Below are positions 26,476 to 39,268 of a DNA stretch of 64,000 nt, piece by piece. Under the pieces are notes generated by a model, which saw only the letters and a list, made by a program, of their open reading frames with translations, did not search any database and was not told where the DNA came from. The translations under genes and the position numbers were made by a program. The stretch's first letter is position 1, and each line of letters starts with the position of its first letter. The stretch spans positions 56,125,869 to 56,189,868 of the forward strand of contig NC_046683.1 in NCBI RefSeq assembly GCF_009870125.1, in the 5' to 3' direction. Source of the DNA: Drosophila pseudoobscura. Lineage: Eukaryota > Arthropoda > Insecta > Diptera > Drosophilidae.

Positions 26476-29400
26476 TTGACTGCAATCGGAAAAAAGGACA
26501 TCCATTTTTTCACGATTTTCGCAAAAAATCATGATGGTTACATCATTAAATTTGCCAAAAATCGGCCTCATTTTCAAAGTCGAGATTTTGATGCTGAACG
26601 ACAGGCTGGATCCTCCCGATCCTGGGAGAGTTGGTCTCTCACCGATCTGGCCCTATTTGTCTGAGATATAGCCTTCCTAGGAGTTAGTTTTGCATATCCC
26701 TAGAATACTGGTTTCTTCTGCACGCTATATCTCTGCAATATGGCAGCCGATCGGGGCGCGGCATGTCTTTTCATGATCGGGCGAGTCCTGCCAATTGACT
26801 GCAATCGGAAAAAAGGACATCCATTTTTTCACGATTTTCGCAAAAAATCATGATGGTTACATCATTAAATTTGCCAAAAATCGGCCTCATTTTCAAAGTC
26901 GAGATTTTGATGCCGAACGACAGGCTGGATCCTCCCGATCCTGGGAGAGTTGGTCTCTCACCGATCTGGCTCTATTTGTCTGAGATATAGCTCTCCTAGG
27001 AGTTGATTTTGCATATCCAGGTAGAATACAGGTTTCTTCTACACGCTATATCTCTGCAATATGGCAGCCGATCGGGGCGCGGCATGTCTTTTCATGATCG
27101 GGCGAGTCCTGCCAATTGACTGCAATCGGAAAAAAGGACATCCATTTTTTCACGATTTTCGCAAAAAATCATGATGGTTACATCATTAAATTTGCCAAAA
27201 ATCGGCCTCATTTTCAAAGTCCAGATTTTGATGCCGAACGACAGGCTGGATCCTCCCGATCCTGGGAGAGTTGGTCTCTCACCGATCTGGCCCTATTTGT
27301 CTGAGATATAGCCTTCCTAGGAGTTAGTTTTGCATATCCCTAGAATACAGGTTTCTTCTGCACGCTATATCTCTGCGCCTCATTTTCAAAGTCGAGATTT
27401 TGATGCGGTTCGAAAGTCTGGATCCTCTCGATCCTGGGAGAGTTGGTCTCTCACCGATCTGGCCCTATTTGTCTGAGATATAGCCTTCCTAGGAGTTAGT
27501 TTTGCATATCCCTAGAATACAGGTTTCTTCTGCACGCTATATCTCTGCAATATGGCAGCCGATCGGGGCGCGGCATGTCTTTTCATGATCGGGCGAGTCC
27601 TGCCAATTGACTGCAATCGGAAAAAAGGACATCCATTTTTTCACGATTTTCGCAAAAAATCATGATGGTTACATCATTAAATTTGCCAAAAATCGGCCTC
27701 ATTTTCAAAGTCGAGATTTTGATGCCGAACGACAGGCTGGATCCTCCCGATCCTGGGAGAGTTGGTCTCTCACCGATCTGGCCCTATTTGTCTGAGATAT
27801 AGCTCTCCTAGGAGTTGGTTTTGCATATCCAGGTAGAATACAGGATTCTTCTGCACGCTATATCTCTGCAATATGGCAGCCGATCGGGGCGCGGCATGTC
27901 TTTTCATGATCGGGCGAGTCCTGCCAATTGACTGCAATCGGAAAAAAGGACATCCATTTTTTCACGATTTTCGCAAAAAATCATGATGGTTACATCATTA
28001 AATTTGCCAAAAATCGGCCTCATTTTCAAAGTCGAGATTTTGATGCCGAACGACAGGCTGGATCCTCCCGATCCTGGGAGAGTTGGTCTCTCACCGATCT
28101 GGCCCTATTTGTCTGAGATATAGCTCTCCTAGGAGTTGGTTTTGCATATCCAGGTAGAATACAGGATTCTTCTGCACGCTATATCTCTGCAATATGGCAG
28201 CCGATCGGGGCGCGGCATGTCTTTTCATGATCGGGCGAGTCCTGCCAATTGACTGCAATCGGAAAAAAGGACATCCATTTTTTCACGATTTTCGCAAAAA
28301 ATCATGATGGTTACATCATTAAATTTGCCAAAAATCGGCCTCATTTTCAAAGTCGAGATTTTGATGCCGAACGACAGGCTGGATCCTCTCGATCCTGGGA
28401 GAGTTGGTCTCTCCCGATCTGGCCCTATTTGTCTGAGATATAGCCTTCCTAGGAGTTAGTTTTGCATATCCCTAGAATACAGGTTTCTTCTGCACGCTAT
28501 ATCTCTGCAATATGGCAGCCGATCGGGGCGCGGCATGTCTTTTCATGATCGGGCGAGTCCTGCCAATTGACTGCAATCGGAAAAAAGGACATCCATTTTT
28601 TCACGATTTTCGCAAAAAATCATGATGGTTACATCATTAAATTTGCCAAAAATCGGCCTTATTTTCAAAGTCGAGATTTTGATGCCGAACGACAGGCTGG
28701 ATCCTCCCGATCCTGGGAGAGTTGGTCTCTCACCGATCTGGCCCTATTTGTCTGAGATATAGCCTTCCTAGGAGTTAGTTTTGCATATCCCTAGAATACT
28801 GGTTTCTTCTGCACGCTATATCTCTGCAATATGGCAGCCGATCGGGGCGCGGCATGTCTTTTCATGATCGGGCGAGTCCTGCCAATTGACTGCAATCGGA
28901 AAAAAGGACATCCATTTTTTCACGATTTTCGCAAAAAATCATGATGGTTACATCATTAAATTTGCCAAAAATCGGCCTCATTTTCAAAGTCGAGATTTTG
29001 ATGCCGAACGACAGGCTGGATCCTCCCGATCCTGGGAGAGTTGGTCTCTCACCGATCTGGCCCTATTTGTCTGAGATATAGCTCTCCTAGGAGTTGGTTT
29101 TGCATATCCAGGTAGAATACAGGATTCTTCTGCACGCTATATCTCTGCAATATGGCAGCCGATCGGGGCGCGGCATGTCTTTTCATGATCGGGCGAGTCC
29201 TGCCAATTGACTGCAATCGGAAAAAAGGACATCCATTTTTTCACGATTTTCGCAAAAAATCATGATGGTTACATCATTAAATTTGCCAAAAATCGGCCTC
29301 ATTTTCAAAGTCCAGATTTTGATGCCGAACGACAGGCTGGATCCTCCCGATCCTGGGAGAGTTGGTCTCTCACCGATCTGGCCCTATTTGTCTGAGATAT

Positions 29401-32400
29401 AGCCTTCCTAGGAGTTAGTTTTGCATATCCCTAGAATACAGGTTTCTTCTGCACGCTATATCTCTGCGCCTCATTTTCAAAGTCGAGATTTTGATGCGGT
29501 TCGAAAGTCTGGATCCTCTCGATCCTGGGAGAGTTGGTCTCTCACCGATCTGGCCCTATTTGTCTGAGATATAGCCTTCCTAGGAGTTAGTTTTGCATAT
29601 CCCTAGAATACAGGTTTCTTCTGCACGCTATATCTCTGCAATATGGCAGCCGATCGGGGCGCGGCATGTCTTTTCATGATCGGGCGAGTCCTGCCAATTG
29701 ACTGCAATCGGAAAAAAGGACATCCATTTTTTCACGATTTTCGCAAAAAATCATGATGGTTACATCATTAAATTTGCCAAAAATCGGCCTCATTTTCAAA
29801 GTCGAGATTTTGATGCCGAACGACAGGCTGGATCCTCCCGATCCTGGGAGAGTTGGTCTCTCACCGATCTGGCCCTATTTGTCTGAGATATAGCTCTCCT
29901 AGGAGTTGGTTTTGCATATCCAGGTAGAATACAGGATTCTTCTGCACGCTATATCTCTGCAATATGGCAGCCGATCGGGGCGCGGCATGTCTTTTCATGA
30001 TCGGGCGAGTCCTGCCAATTGACTGCAATCGGAAAAAAGGACATCCATTTTTTCACGATTTTCGCAAAAAATCATGATGGTTACATCATTAAATTTGCCA
30101 AAAATCGGCCTCATTTTCAAAGTCGAGATTTTGATGCCGAACGACAGGCTGGATCCTCCCGATCCTGGGAGAGTTGGTCTCTCACCGATCTGGCCCTATT
30201 TGTCTGAGATATAGCCTTCCTAGGAGTTAGTTTTGCAAATCCCTAGAATACTGGTTTCTTCTGCACGCTATATCTCTGCAATATGGCAGCCGATCGGGGC
30301 GCGGCATGTCTTTTCATGATCGGGCGAGTCCTGCCAATTGACTGCAATCGGAAAAAAGGACATCCATTTTTTCACGATTTTCGCAAAAAATCATGATGGT
30401 TACATCATTAAATTTTCAAAAAATCGGCCTCATTTTCAAAGTCGAGATTTTGATGCCGAACGACAGGCTGGATCCTCCCGATCCTGGGAGAGTTGGTCTC
30501 TCACCGATCTGGCCCTATTTGTCTGAGATATAGCTCTCCTAGGAGTTGGTTTTGCATATCCAGGTAGAATACAGGATTCTTCTGCACGCTATATCTCTGC
30601 AATATGGCAGCCGATCGGGGCGCGGCATGTCTTTTCATGATCGGGCGAGTCCTGCCAATTGACTGCAATCGGAAAAAAGGACATCCATTTTTTCACGATT
30701 TTCGCAAAAAATCATGATGGTTACATCATTAAATTTGCCAAAAATCGGCCTCATTTTCAAAGTCGAGATTTTGATGCCGAACGACAGGCTGGATCCTCCC
30801 GATCCTGGGAGAGTTGGTCTCTCACCGATCTGGCCCTATTTGTCTGAGATATAGCCTTCCTAGGAGTTAGTTTTGCATATCCCTAGAATACAGGTTTCTT
30901 CTGCACGCTATATCTCTGCGCCTCATTTTCAAAGTCGAGATTTTGATGCGGTTCGAAAGTCTGGATCCTCTCGATCCTGGGAGAGTTGGTCTCTCACCGA
31001 TCTGGCCCTATTTGTCTGAGATATAGCCTTCCTAGGAGTTAGTTTTGCATATCCCTAGAATACAGGTTTCTTCTGCACGCTATATCTCTGCGCCTCATTT
31101 TCAAAGTCGAGATTTTGATGCGGTTCGAAAGTCTGGATCCTCTCGATCCTGGGAGAGTTGGTCTCTCCCGATCTGGCCCTATTTGTCTGAGATATAGCCT
31201 TCCTAGGAGTTAGTTTTGCATATCCCTAGAATACAGGTTTCTTCTGCACGCTATATCTCTGCAATATGGCAGCCGATCGGGGCGCGGCATGTCTTTTCAT
31301 GATCGGGCGAGTCCTGCCAATTGACTGCAATCGGAAAAAAGGACATCCATTTTTTCACGATTTTCGCAAAAAATCATGATGGTTACATCATTAAATTTGC
31401 CAAAAATCGGACTCATTTTCAAAGTCGAGATTTTGATGCCGAACGACAGGCTGGATCCTCTCGATCCTGGGAGAGTTGGTCTCTCCCGATCTGGCCCTAT
31501 TTGTCTGAGATATAGCCTTCCTAGGAGTTAGTTTTGCATATCCCTAGAATACAGGTTTCTTCTGCACGCTATATCTCTGCAATATGGCAGCCGATCGGGG
31601 CGCGGCATGTCTTTTCATGATCGGGCGAGTCCTGCCAATTGACTGCAATCGGAAAAAAGGACATCCATTTTTTCACGATTTTCGCAAAAAATCATGATGG
31701 TTACATCATTAAATTTGCCAAAAATCGGCCTCATTTTCAAAGTCGAGATTTTGATGCCGAACGACAGGCTGGATCCTCCCGATCCTGGGAGAGTTGGTCT
31801 CTCACCGATCTGGCCCTATTTGTCTGAGATATAGCCTTCCTAGGAGTTAGTTTTGCATATCCCTAGAATACTGGTTTCTTCTGCACGCTATATCTCTGCA
31901 ATATGGCAGCCGATCGGGGCGCGGCATGTCTTTTCATGATCGGGCGAGTCCTGCCAATTGACTGCAATCGGAAAAAAGGACATCCATTTTTTCACGATTT
32001 TCGCAAAAAATCATGATGGTTACATCATTAAATTTGCCAAAAATCGGCCTCATTTTCAAAGTCGAGATTTTGATGCCGAACGACAGGCTGGATCCTCCCG
32101 ATCCTGGGAGAGTTGGTCTCTCACCGATCTGGCCCTATTTGTCTGAGATATAGCTCTCCTAGGAGTTGGTTTTGCATATCCAGGTAGAATACAGGATTCT
32201 TCTGCACGCTATATCTCTGCAATATGGCAGCCGATCGGGGCGCGGCATGTCTTTTCATGATCGGGCGAGTCCTGCCAATTGACTGCAATCGGAAAAAAGG
32301 ACATCCATTTTTTCACGATTTTCGCAAAAAATCATGATGGTTACATCATTAAATTTGCCAAAAATCGGCCTCATTTTCAAAGTCGAGATTTTGATGCCGA

Positions 32401-33098
32401 ACGACAGGCTGGATCCTCCCGATCCTGGGAGAGTTGGTCTCTCACCGATCTGGCCCTATTTGTCTGAGATATAGCCTTCCTAGGAGTTAGTTTTGCATAT
32501 CCCTAGAATACAGGTTTCTTCTGCACGCTATATCTCTGCGCCTCATTTTCAAAGTCGAGATTTTGATGCGGTTCGAAAGTCTGGATCCTCTCGATCATGG
32601 GAGAGTTGGTCTCTCACCGATCTGGCCCTATTTGTCTGAGATATAGCCTTCCTAGGAGTTAGTTTTGCATATCCCTAGAATACAGGTTTCTTCTGCACGC
32701 TATATCTCTGCGCCTCATTTTCAAAGTCGAGATTTTGATGCGGTTCGAAAGTCTGGATCCTCTCGATCCTGGGAGAGTTGGTCTCTCACCGATCTGGCCC
32801 TATTTGTCTGAGATATAGCTCTCCTAGGAGTTGGTTTTGCATATCCAGGTAGAATACAGGATTCTTCTGCACGCTATATCTCTGCAATATGGCAGCCGAT
32901 CGGGGCGCGGCATGTCTTTTCATGATCGGGCGAGTCCTGCCAATTGACTGCAATCGGAAAAAAGGACATCCATTTTTTCACGATTTTCGCAAAAAATCAT
33001 GATGGTTACATCATTAAATTTGCCAAAAATCGGCCTCATTTTCAAAGTCGAGATTTTGATGCCGAACGACAGGCTGGATCCTCCCGATCCTGGGAGAG

Positions 33099-36000
33099 TT
33101 GGTCTCTCACCGAACTGGCCCTATTTGTCTGAGATATAGCTCTCCTAGGAGTTGGTTTTGCATATCGAAAGAACACAAGTTTCTTCTGCACGCTATATCT
33201 CTGCGCCTCATTTTCAAAGTCGAGATTTTGATGCGGTTCGAAAGTCTGGATCCTCCCGATCCTGGGAGAGTTGGTCTCTCACTGATCTGGCATTATTTGT
33301 CTGAGATATAGCTCTCCTAGGAGTTGGTTTTGCATATCCCTAGAATACAGGTTTCTTCTACACGCTATATCTCTGCAATATGGCAGCCGATCGGGGCGCG
33401 GCATGTCTTTTCATGATCGGGCGAGTCCTGCCAATTGACTGCAATCGGAAAAAAGGACATCCATTTTTTCACGATTTTCGCAAAAAATCATGATGGTTAC
33501 ATCATTAAATTTGCCAAAAATCGGCCTCATTTTCAAAGTCGAGATTTTGATGCGGTTCGAAAGTCTGGATCCTCCCGATCCTGGGAGAGTTGGTCTCTCA
33601 CCGAACTGGCCCTATTTGTCTGAGATATAGCTCTCCTAGGAGTTGGTTTTGCATATCGAAAGAACACAGGTTTCTTCTACACGCTATATCTCTGCAATAT
33701 GGCAGCCGATCGGGGCGCGGCATGTCTTTTCATGATCGGGCGAGTCCTGCCAATTGACTGCAATCGGAAAAAAGGACATCCATTTTTTCACGATTTTCGC
33801 AAAAAATCATGATGGTTACATCATTAAATTTGCCAAAAATCGGCCTCATTTTCAAAGTCGAGATTTTGATGCCGAACGACAGGCTGGATCCTCCCGATCC
33901 TGGGAGAGTTGGTCTCTCACCGATCTGGCCCTATTTGTCTGAGATATAGCTCTCCTAGGAGTTGGTTTTGCATATCCAGGTAGAATACAGGATTCTTCTG
34001 CACGCTATATCTCTGCAATATGGCAGCCGATCGGGGCGCGGCATGTCTTTTCATGATCGGGCGAGTCCTGCCAATTGACTGCAATCGGAAAAAAGGACAT
34101 CCATTTTTTCACGATTTTCGCAAAATATCATGATGGTTACATCATTAAATTTGCCAAAAATCGGCCTCATTTTCAAAGTCGAGATTTTGATGCCGAACGA
34201 CAGGCTGGATCCTCCCGATCCTGGGAGAGTTGGTCTCTCACCGATCTGGCCCTATTTGTCTGAGATATAGCTCTCCTACGAGTTGATTTTGCATATCCAG
34301 GTAGAATACAGGTTTCTTCTGCACGCTATATCTCTGCAATATGGCAGCCGATCGGGGCGCGGCATGTCTTTTCATGATCGGGCGAGTCCTGCCAATTGAC
34401 TGCAATCGGGAAAAAGGACATCCATTTTTTTTCACGATTTTCGCAAAAAATCATGATGGTTACATCATTAAATTTGCCAAAAATCGGCCTCATTTTCAAA
34501 GTCGAGATTTTGATGCCGAACGACAGGCTGGATCCTCCCGATCCTGGGAGAGTTGGTCTCTCACCGATCTGGCCCTATTTGTCTGAGATATAGCCTTCCT
34601 AGGAGTTAGTTTTGCATATCCCTAGAATACAGGTTTCTTCTGCACGCTATATCTCTGCAATATGGCAGCCGATCGGGGCGCGGCATGTCTTTTCATGATG
34701 GGGCGAGTCCTGCCAATTGACTGCAATCGGAAGAAAGGACATCCATTTTTTCACGATTTTCGCAAAAAATCATGATGGTTACATCATTAAATTTGCCAAA
34801 AATCGGCCTCATTTTCAAAGTCGAGATTTTGATGCCGAACGACAGGCTGGATCCTCCCGATCCTGGGAGAGTTGGTCTCTCACCGATCTGGTCCTATTTG
34901 TCTGAGATATAGCTCTCCTAGGAGTTGGTTTTGCATATCGAATGAACACAAGTTTCTTCTGCACGCTATATTTCTGCGCCTCATTTTCAAAGTCGAGATT
35001 TTGATGCGGTTCGAAAGTCTGGGTCCTCCCGATCCTGGGAGAGTTGGTCTCTCACCGAACTGGCCCTATTTGTCTGAGATATAGCTCTCCTAGGAGTTGA
35101 TTTTGCATATCCCTAGAATACAGGTTTCTTCTGCACGCTATATCTCTGCAATATGGCAGCCGATCGGGGCGCGGCATGTCTTTTCATGATCGGGCGAGTC
35201 CTGCCAATTGACTGCAATCGGAAAAAAGGACATCCATTTTTTTTCACGATTTTCGCAAAAAATCATGATGGTTACATCATTAAATTTGCCAAAAATCGGC
35301 CTCATTTTCAAAGTCGAGATTTTGATGCGGTTCGAAAGTCTGGATCCTCCCGATCCTGGGAGAGTTGGTCTCTCACCGATCTGGCAATATTTGTCTGAGA
35401 TATAGCCTTCCTAGGAGTTAGTTTTGCATATCCCTAGAATACAGGTTTCTTCTGCACGCTATATCTCTGCGCCTCATTTTCAAAGTCGAGATTTTGATGC
35501 CGAACGACAGGCTGGATCCTCCCGATCCTGGGAGAGTTGGTCTCTCACCGAACTGGCCCTATTTGTCTGAGATATAGCTCTCCTAGGAGGTGGTTTTGCA
35601 TATCGAAAGAACACAAGTTTCTTCTGCACGCTATATCTCTGCGCCTCATTTTCAAAGTCGAGATTTTGATGCGGTTCGAAAGTCTGGGTCCTCCCGATCC
35701 TGGGAGAGTTGGTCTCTCACCGATCTGGCCCTATTTGTCTGAGATATAGCCTTCCTAGGAGTTAGTTTTGCATATCCCTAGAATACAGGTTTCTTCTGCA
35801 CGCTATATCTCTGCGCCTCATTTTCCAAGTCGAGATTTTGATGCGGTTCGAAAGTCTGGATCCTCCCGATCCTGGGAGAGTTGGTCTCTCACCGATCTGG
35901 CCCTATTTGTCTGAGATATAGCCTTCCTAGGAGTTGGTTTTGCATATCGAAAGAACACAAGTTTCTTCTGCACGCTATATCTCTGCGCCTCATTTTCAAA

Positions 36001-38866
36001 GTCGAGATTTTGATGCGGTTCGAAAGTCTGGGTCCTCCCGATCCTGGGAGAGTTGGTCTCTCACCGATCTGGCCCTATTTGTCTGAGATATAGCCTTCCT
36101 AGGAGTTAGTTTTGCATATCCCTAGAATACTGGTTTCTTCTGCACGCTATATCTCTGCAATATGGCAGCCGATCGGGGCGCGGCATGTCTTTTCATGATG
36201 GGGCGAGTCCTGCCAATTGACTGCAATCGGAAAAACGGACATCCATTTTTTCACGATTTTCGCAAAAAATCATGATGGTTACATCATTAAATTTGCCAAA
36301 AATCGGCCTCATTTTCAAAGTCGAGATTTTGATGCCGAACGACAGGCTGGATCCTCCCGATCCTGGGAGAGTTGGTCTCTCACCGATCTGGCCCTATTTG
36401 TCTGAGATATAGCCCTCCTAGGAGTTAGTTTTGCATATCCCTAGAATACAGGTTTCTTCTGCACGCTATATCTCTGCGCCTCATTTTCAAAGTCGAGATT
36501 TTGATGCCGAACGACAGGCTGGATCCTCCCGATCCTGGGAGAGTTGGTCTCTCACCGATCTGGCCCTATTTGTCTGAGATATAGCCTTCCTAGGAGTTAG
36601 TTTTGCATATCCCTAGAATACAGGTTTCTTCTGCACGCTATATCTCTGCGCCTCATATTCAAAGTCGAGATTTTGATGCCGAACGACAGGCTGGATCCTC
36701 CCGATCCTGGGAGAGTTGGTCTCTCACCGATCTGGCCCTATTTGTCTGAGATATAGCCTTCCTAGGAGTTAGTTTTGCATATCCCTAGAATACAGGTTTC
36801 TTCTGCACGCTATATCTCTGCAATATGGCAGCCGATCGGTGCGCGGCATGTCTTTTCATGATGGGGCGAGTCCTGCCAATTGACTGCAATCGGAAAAAAG
36901 GACATCCATTTTTTCACGATTTTCGCAAAAAATCATGATGGTTACATCATTAAATTTGCCAAAAATCGGCCTCATTTTCAAAGTCGAGATTTTGATGCCG
37001 AACGACAGGCTGGATCCTCCCGATCCTGGGAGAGTTGGTCTCTCACCGAACTGGCCCTATTTGTCTGAGATATAGCTCTCCTAGGAGTTGGTTTTGCATA
37101 TCGAAAGAACACAGGTTTCTTCTACACGCTATATCTCTGCAATATGGCAGCCGATCGGGGCGCGGCATGTCTTTTCATGATGGGGCGAGTCCTGCCAATT
37201 GACTGCAATCGGAAAAAAGGACATCCATTTTTTCACGATTTTCGCAAAAAATCATGATGGTTACATCATTAAATTTGCCAAAAATCGGCCTCATTTTCAA
37301 AGTCGAGATTTTGATGCGGTTCGAAAGTCTGGATCCTCCCGATCCTGGGAGAGTTGGTCTCTCACCGATCTGGCCCTATTTGTCTGAGATATAGCTCTCC
37401 TAGGAGTTGGTTTTGCATATCCCTAGAATACAGGTTTCTTCTACACGCTATATCTCTGCAATATGGGCGCCGATCGGGGCGCGGCATGTCTTTTCATGAT
37501 GGGGCGAGTCCTGCCAATTGACTGCAATCGGAAAAAAGGACATCCATTTTTTCACGATTTTCGCAAAAAATCATGATGGTTACATCATTAAATTTGCCAA
37601 AAATCGGCCTCATTTTCAAAGTCGAGATTTTGATGCCGAACGACAGGCTGGATCCTCCCGATCCTGGGAGAGTTGGTCTCTCACCGAACTGGCCCTATTT
37701 GTCTGAGATATAGCTCTCCTAGGAGTTGGTTTTGCATATCGAAAGAACACAGGTTTCTTCTACACGCTATATCTCTGCAATATGGCAGCCGATCGGGGCG
37801 CGGCATGTCTTTTCATGATGGGGCGAGTCCTGCCAATTGACTGCAATCGGAAAAAAGGACATCCATTTTTTCACGATTTTCGCAAAAAATCATGATGGTT
37901 ACATCATTAAATTTGCCAAAAATCGGCCTCATTTTCAAAGTCGAGATTTTGATGCCGAACGACAGGCTGGATCCTCCCGATCCTGGGAGAGTTGGTCTCT
38001 CACCGAACTGGCCCTATTTGTCTGAGATATAGCTCTCCTAGGAGTTGGTTTTGCATATCCCTAGAATACAGGTTTCTTCTGCACGCTATATCTCTGCAAT
38101 ATGGCAGCCGATCGGGGCGCGGCATGTCTTTTCATGATGGGGCGAGTCCTGCCAATTGACTGCAATCGGAAAAAAGGACAACCATTTTTTCACGATTTTC
38201 GCAAAAAATCATGATGGTTACATCATTAAATTTGCCAAAAATCGGCCCCATTTTCAAAGTCGAGATTTTGATGCCGAACGACAGGCTGGATCCTCCCGAT
38301 CCTGGGAGAGTTGGTCTCTCACCGAACTGGCCCTATTTGTCTGAGATATAGCTCTCCTAGGAGTTGGTTTTGCATATCGAAAGAACACAAGTTTCTTCTG
38401 CACGCTATATCTCTGCGCCTCATTTTCAAAGTCGAGATTTTGATGCGGTTCGAAAGTCTGGATCCTCCCGATCCTGGGAGAGTTGGTCTCTCACCGATCT
38501 GGCCCTATTTGTCTGAGATATAGCCTTCCTAGGAGTTAGTTTTGCATATCCCTAGAATACAGGTTTCTTCTGCACGCTATATCTCTGCAATATGGCAGCC
38601 GATCGGGGCGCGGCATGTCTTTTCATGATCGGGCGAGTCCTGCCAATTGACTGCAATCGGAAAAAAGGACATCCATTTTTTCACGATTTTCACAAAAAAT
38701 CATGATGGTTACATCATTAAATTTGCCAAAAATCGGCCTCATTTTCAAAGTCGAGATTTTGATGCCGAACGACAGGCTGGATCCTCCCGATCCTGGGAGA
38801 GTTGGTCTTTCAGCGATCGGGCCATATTTGTCTTAGATATATCGTTCCGAAGAGTTGGTTTTTGGC
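33099..38866 (+). repeat. Right-hand edge of the array: hybrid and diverged monomers
   Basis: Long monomers at 33435, 35208 and 37199 carry the gcggttcgaaagtctgg block otherwise typical of short monomers. Short monomers near 35470, 36478 and 36650 carry the long-type block gccgaacgacaggctgg. Private substitutions become frequent here: catgatgggg near 34697, 36197, 36859, 37165 and 37498; aaaaacggac near 36232; gaatgaacac near 34939; extra T residues near 34430 and 35240. The last monomer (from 38647) drifts strongly after 38800 and similarity ends near 38866. This is the expected pattern at the border of an array homogenised by unequal exchange. Confidence 0.88.
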
Positions 38867-39268
38867 ACTAACCATACAGTATATACTGTCCACTGCTCAC
38901 ACCTTGCAAATTTTATAATGTCTATAGTATTTTCCAGTATATTTTAAGACGCGTGTAGAGATGAAAATTGCAGAACTTTAAGTTAATCAGTATTTTAGGA
39001 AATTGATTTATCAATCGAATCAAGTTAAGAGTTCAGACCGTCAGGTCTAAACTTGCTGGTAATATTCAACCGAATATCAAGAGCGAGGAATATGATGCAA
39101 CATGATACAAATAATTTGTCAGTATATTTTGAATTTTGTGACGTTTTCGGTATATTTCTGAGGGTCATATACGGTCCATATGTCTTATAGATAATCCGCG
39201 GTCACACTGCATACGTGTAATAATAATGATAAAACAACAACAAACAAAAACGACAAACTAACTATATA
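38867..39268. other. Unique DNA between the satellite and Alg11
   Basis: AT-rich single-copy sequence with no open frame of note. It carries the Alg11 promoter motifs listed separately and probably the start of the 5' UTR. No terminal repeat, target duplication or transposon is visible at the satellite border itself. Confidence 0.7.
39146..39209 (+). promoter_or_regulatory. Probable Alg11 core promoter: motif 6 followed by motif 1
   Basis: TTCGGTATATTT at 39146-39157 matches the fly core-promoter motif 6 consensus KTYRGTATWTTT at every position. CGGTCACACTG at 39199-39209 matches motif 1 (YGGTCACACTR), bound by M1BP. The pair in this order is a known hallmark of broadly expressed Drosophila genes. 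Its position about 60-120 bp before the predicted ATG at 39269 suggests that transcription starts close to motif 1. There is no TATA box. The array ends only about 280 bp upstream. Confidence 0.8.

Larger units (their letters stand above)
1..38866 (+). repeat. Tandem satellite array, 319/321-bp and 172-bp monomers
   Basis: Head-to-tail array that fills the left 61% of the window and is already under way at base 1. Long monomers begin near the string caattgactgcaatcgg, for example at 318, 637, 956 and 1277, and recur every 319 or 321 bp. The 2-bp difference is the variant atccaggtagaatac instead of atccctagaatac. Short 172-bp monomers are interspersed singly, in pairs, or four in a row. I count about 103 long copies (including the first partial, one truncated and the last degenerate) and about 36 short ones. 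Copies differ at few positions, all in one orientation, with no transposon interrupting them. No gene or RNA gene is evident. Every long copy contains open frames only because the copies are nearly identical. The family was not named with certainty; a possible relation to the Drosophila 1.688 satellite is discussed under findings. Confidence 0.98.

Noticed and set aside
1..38866. CRISPR-like array
   Set aside because: The units are 172-321 bp with no unique spacers, and the neighbouring genes are eukaryotic with introns. It is a satellite.
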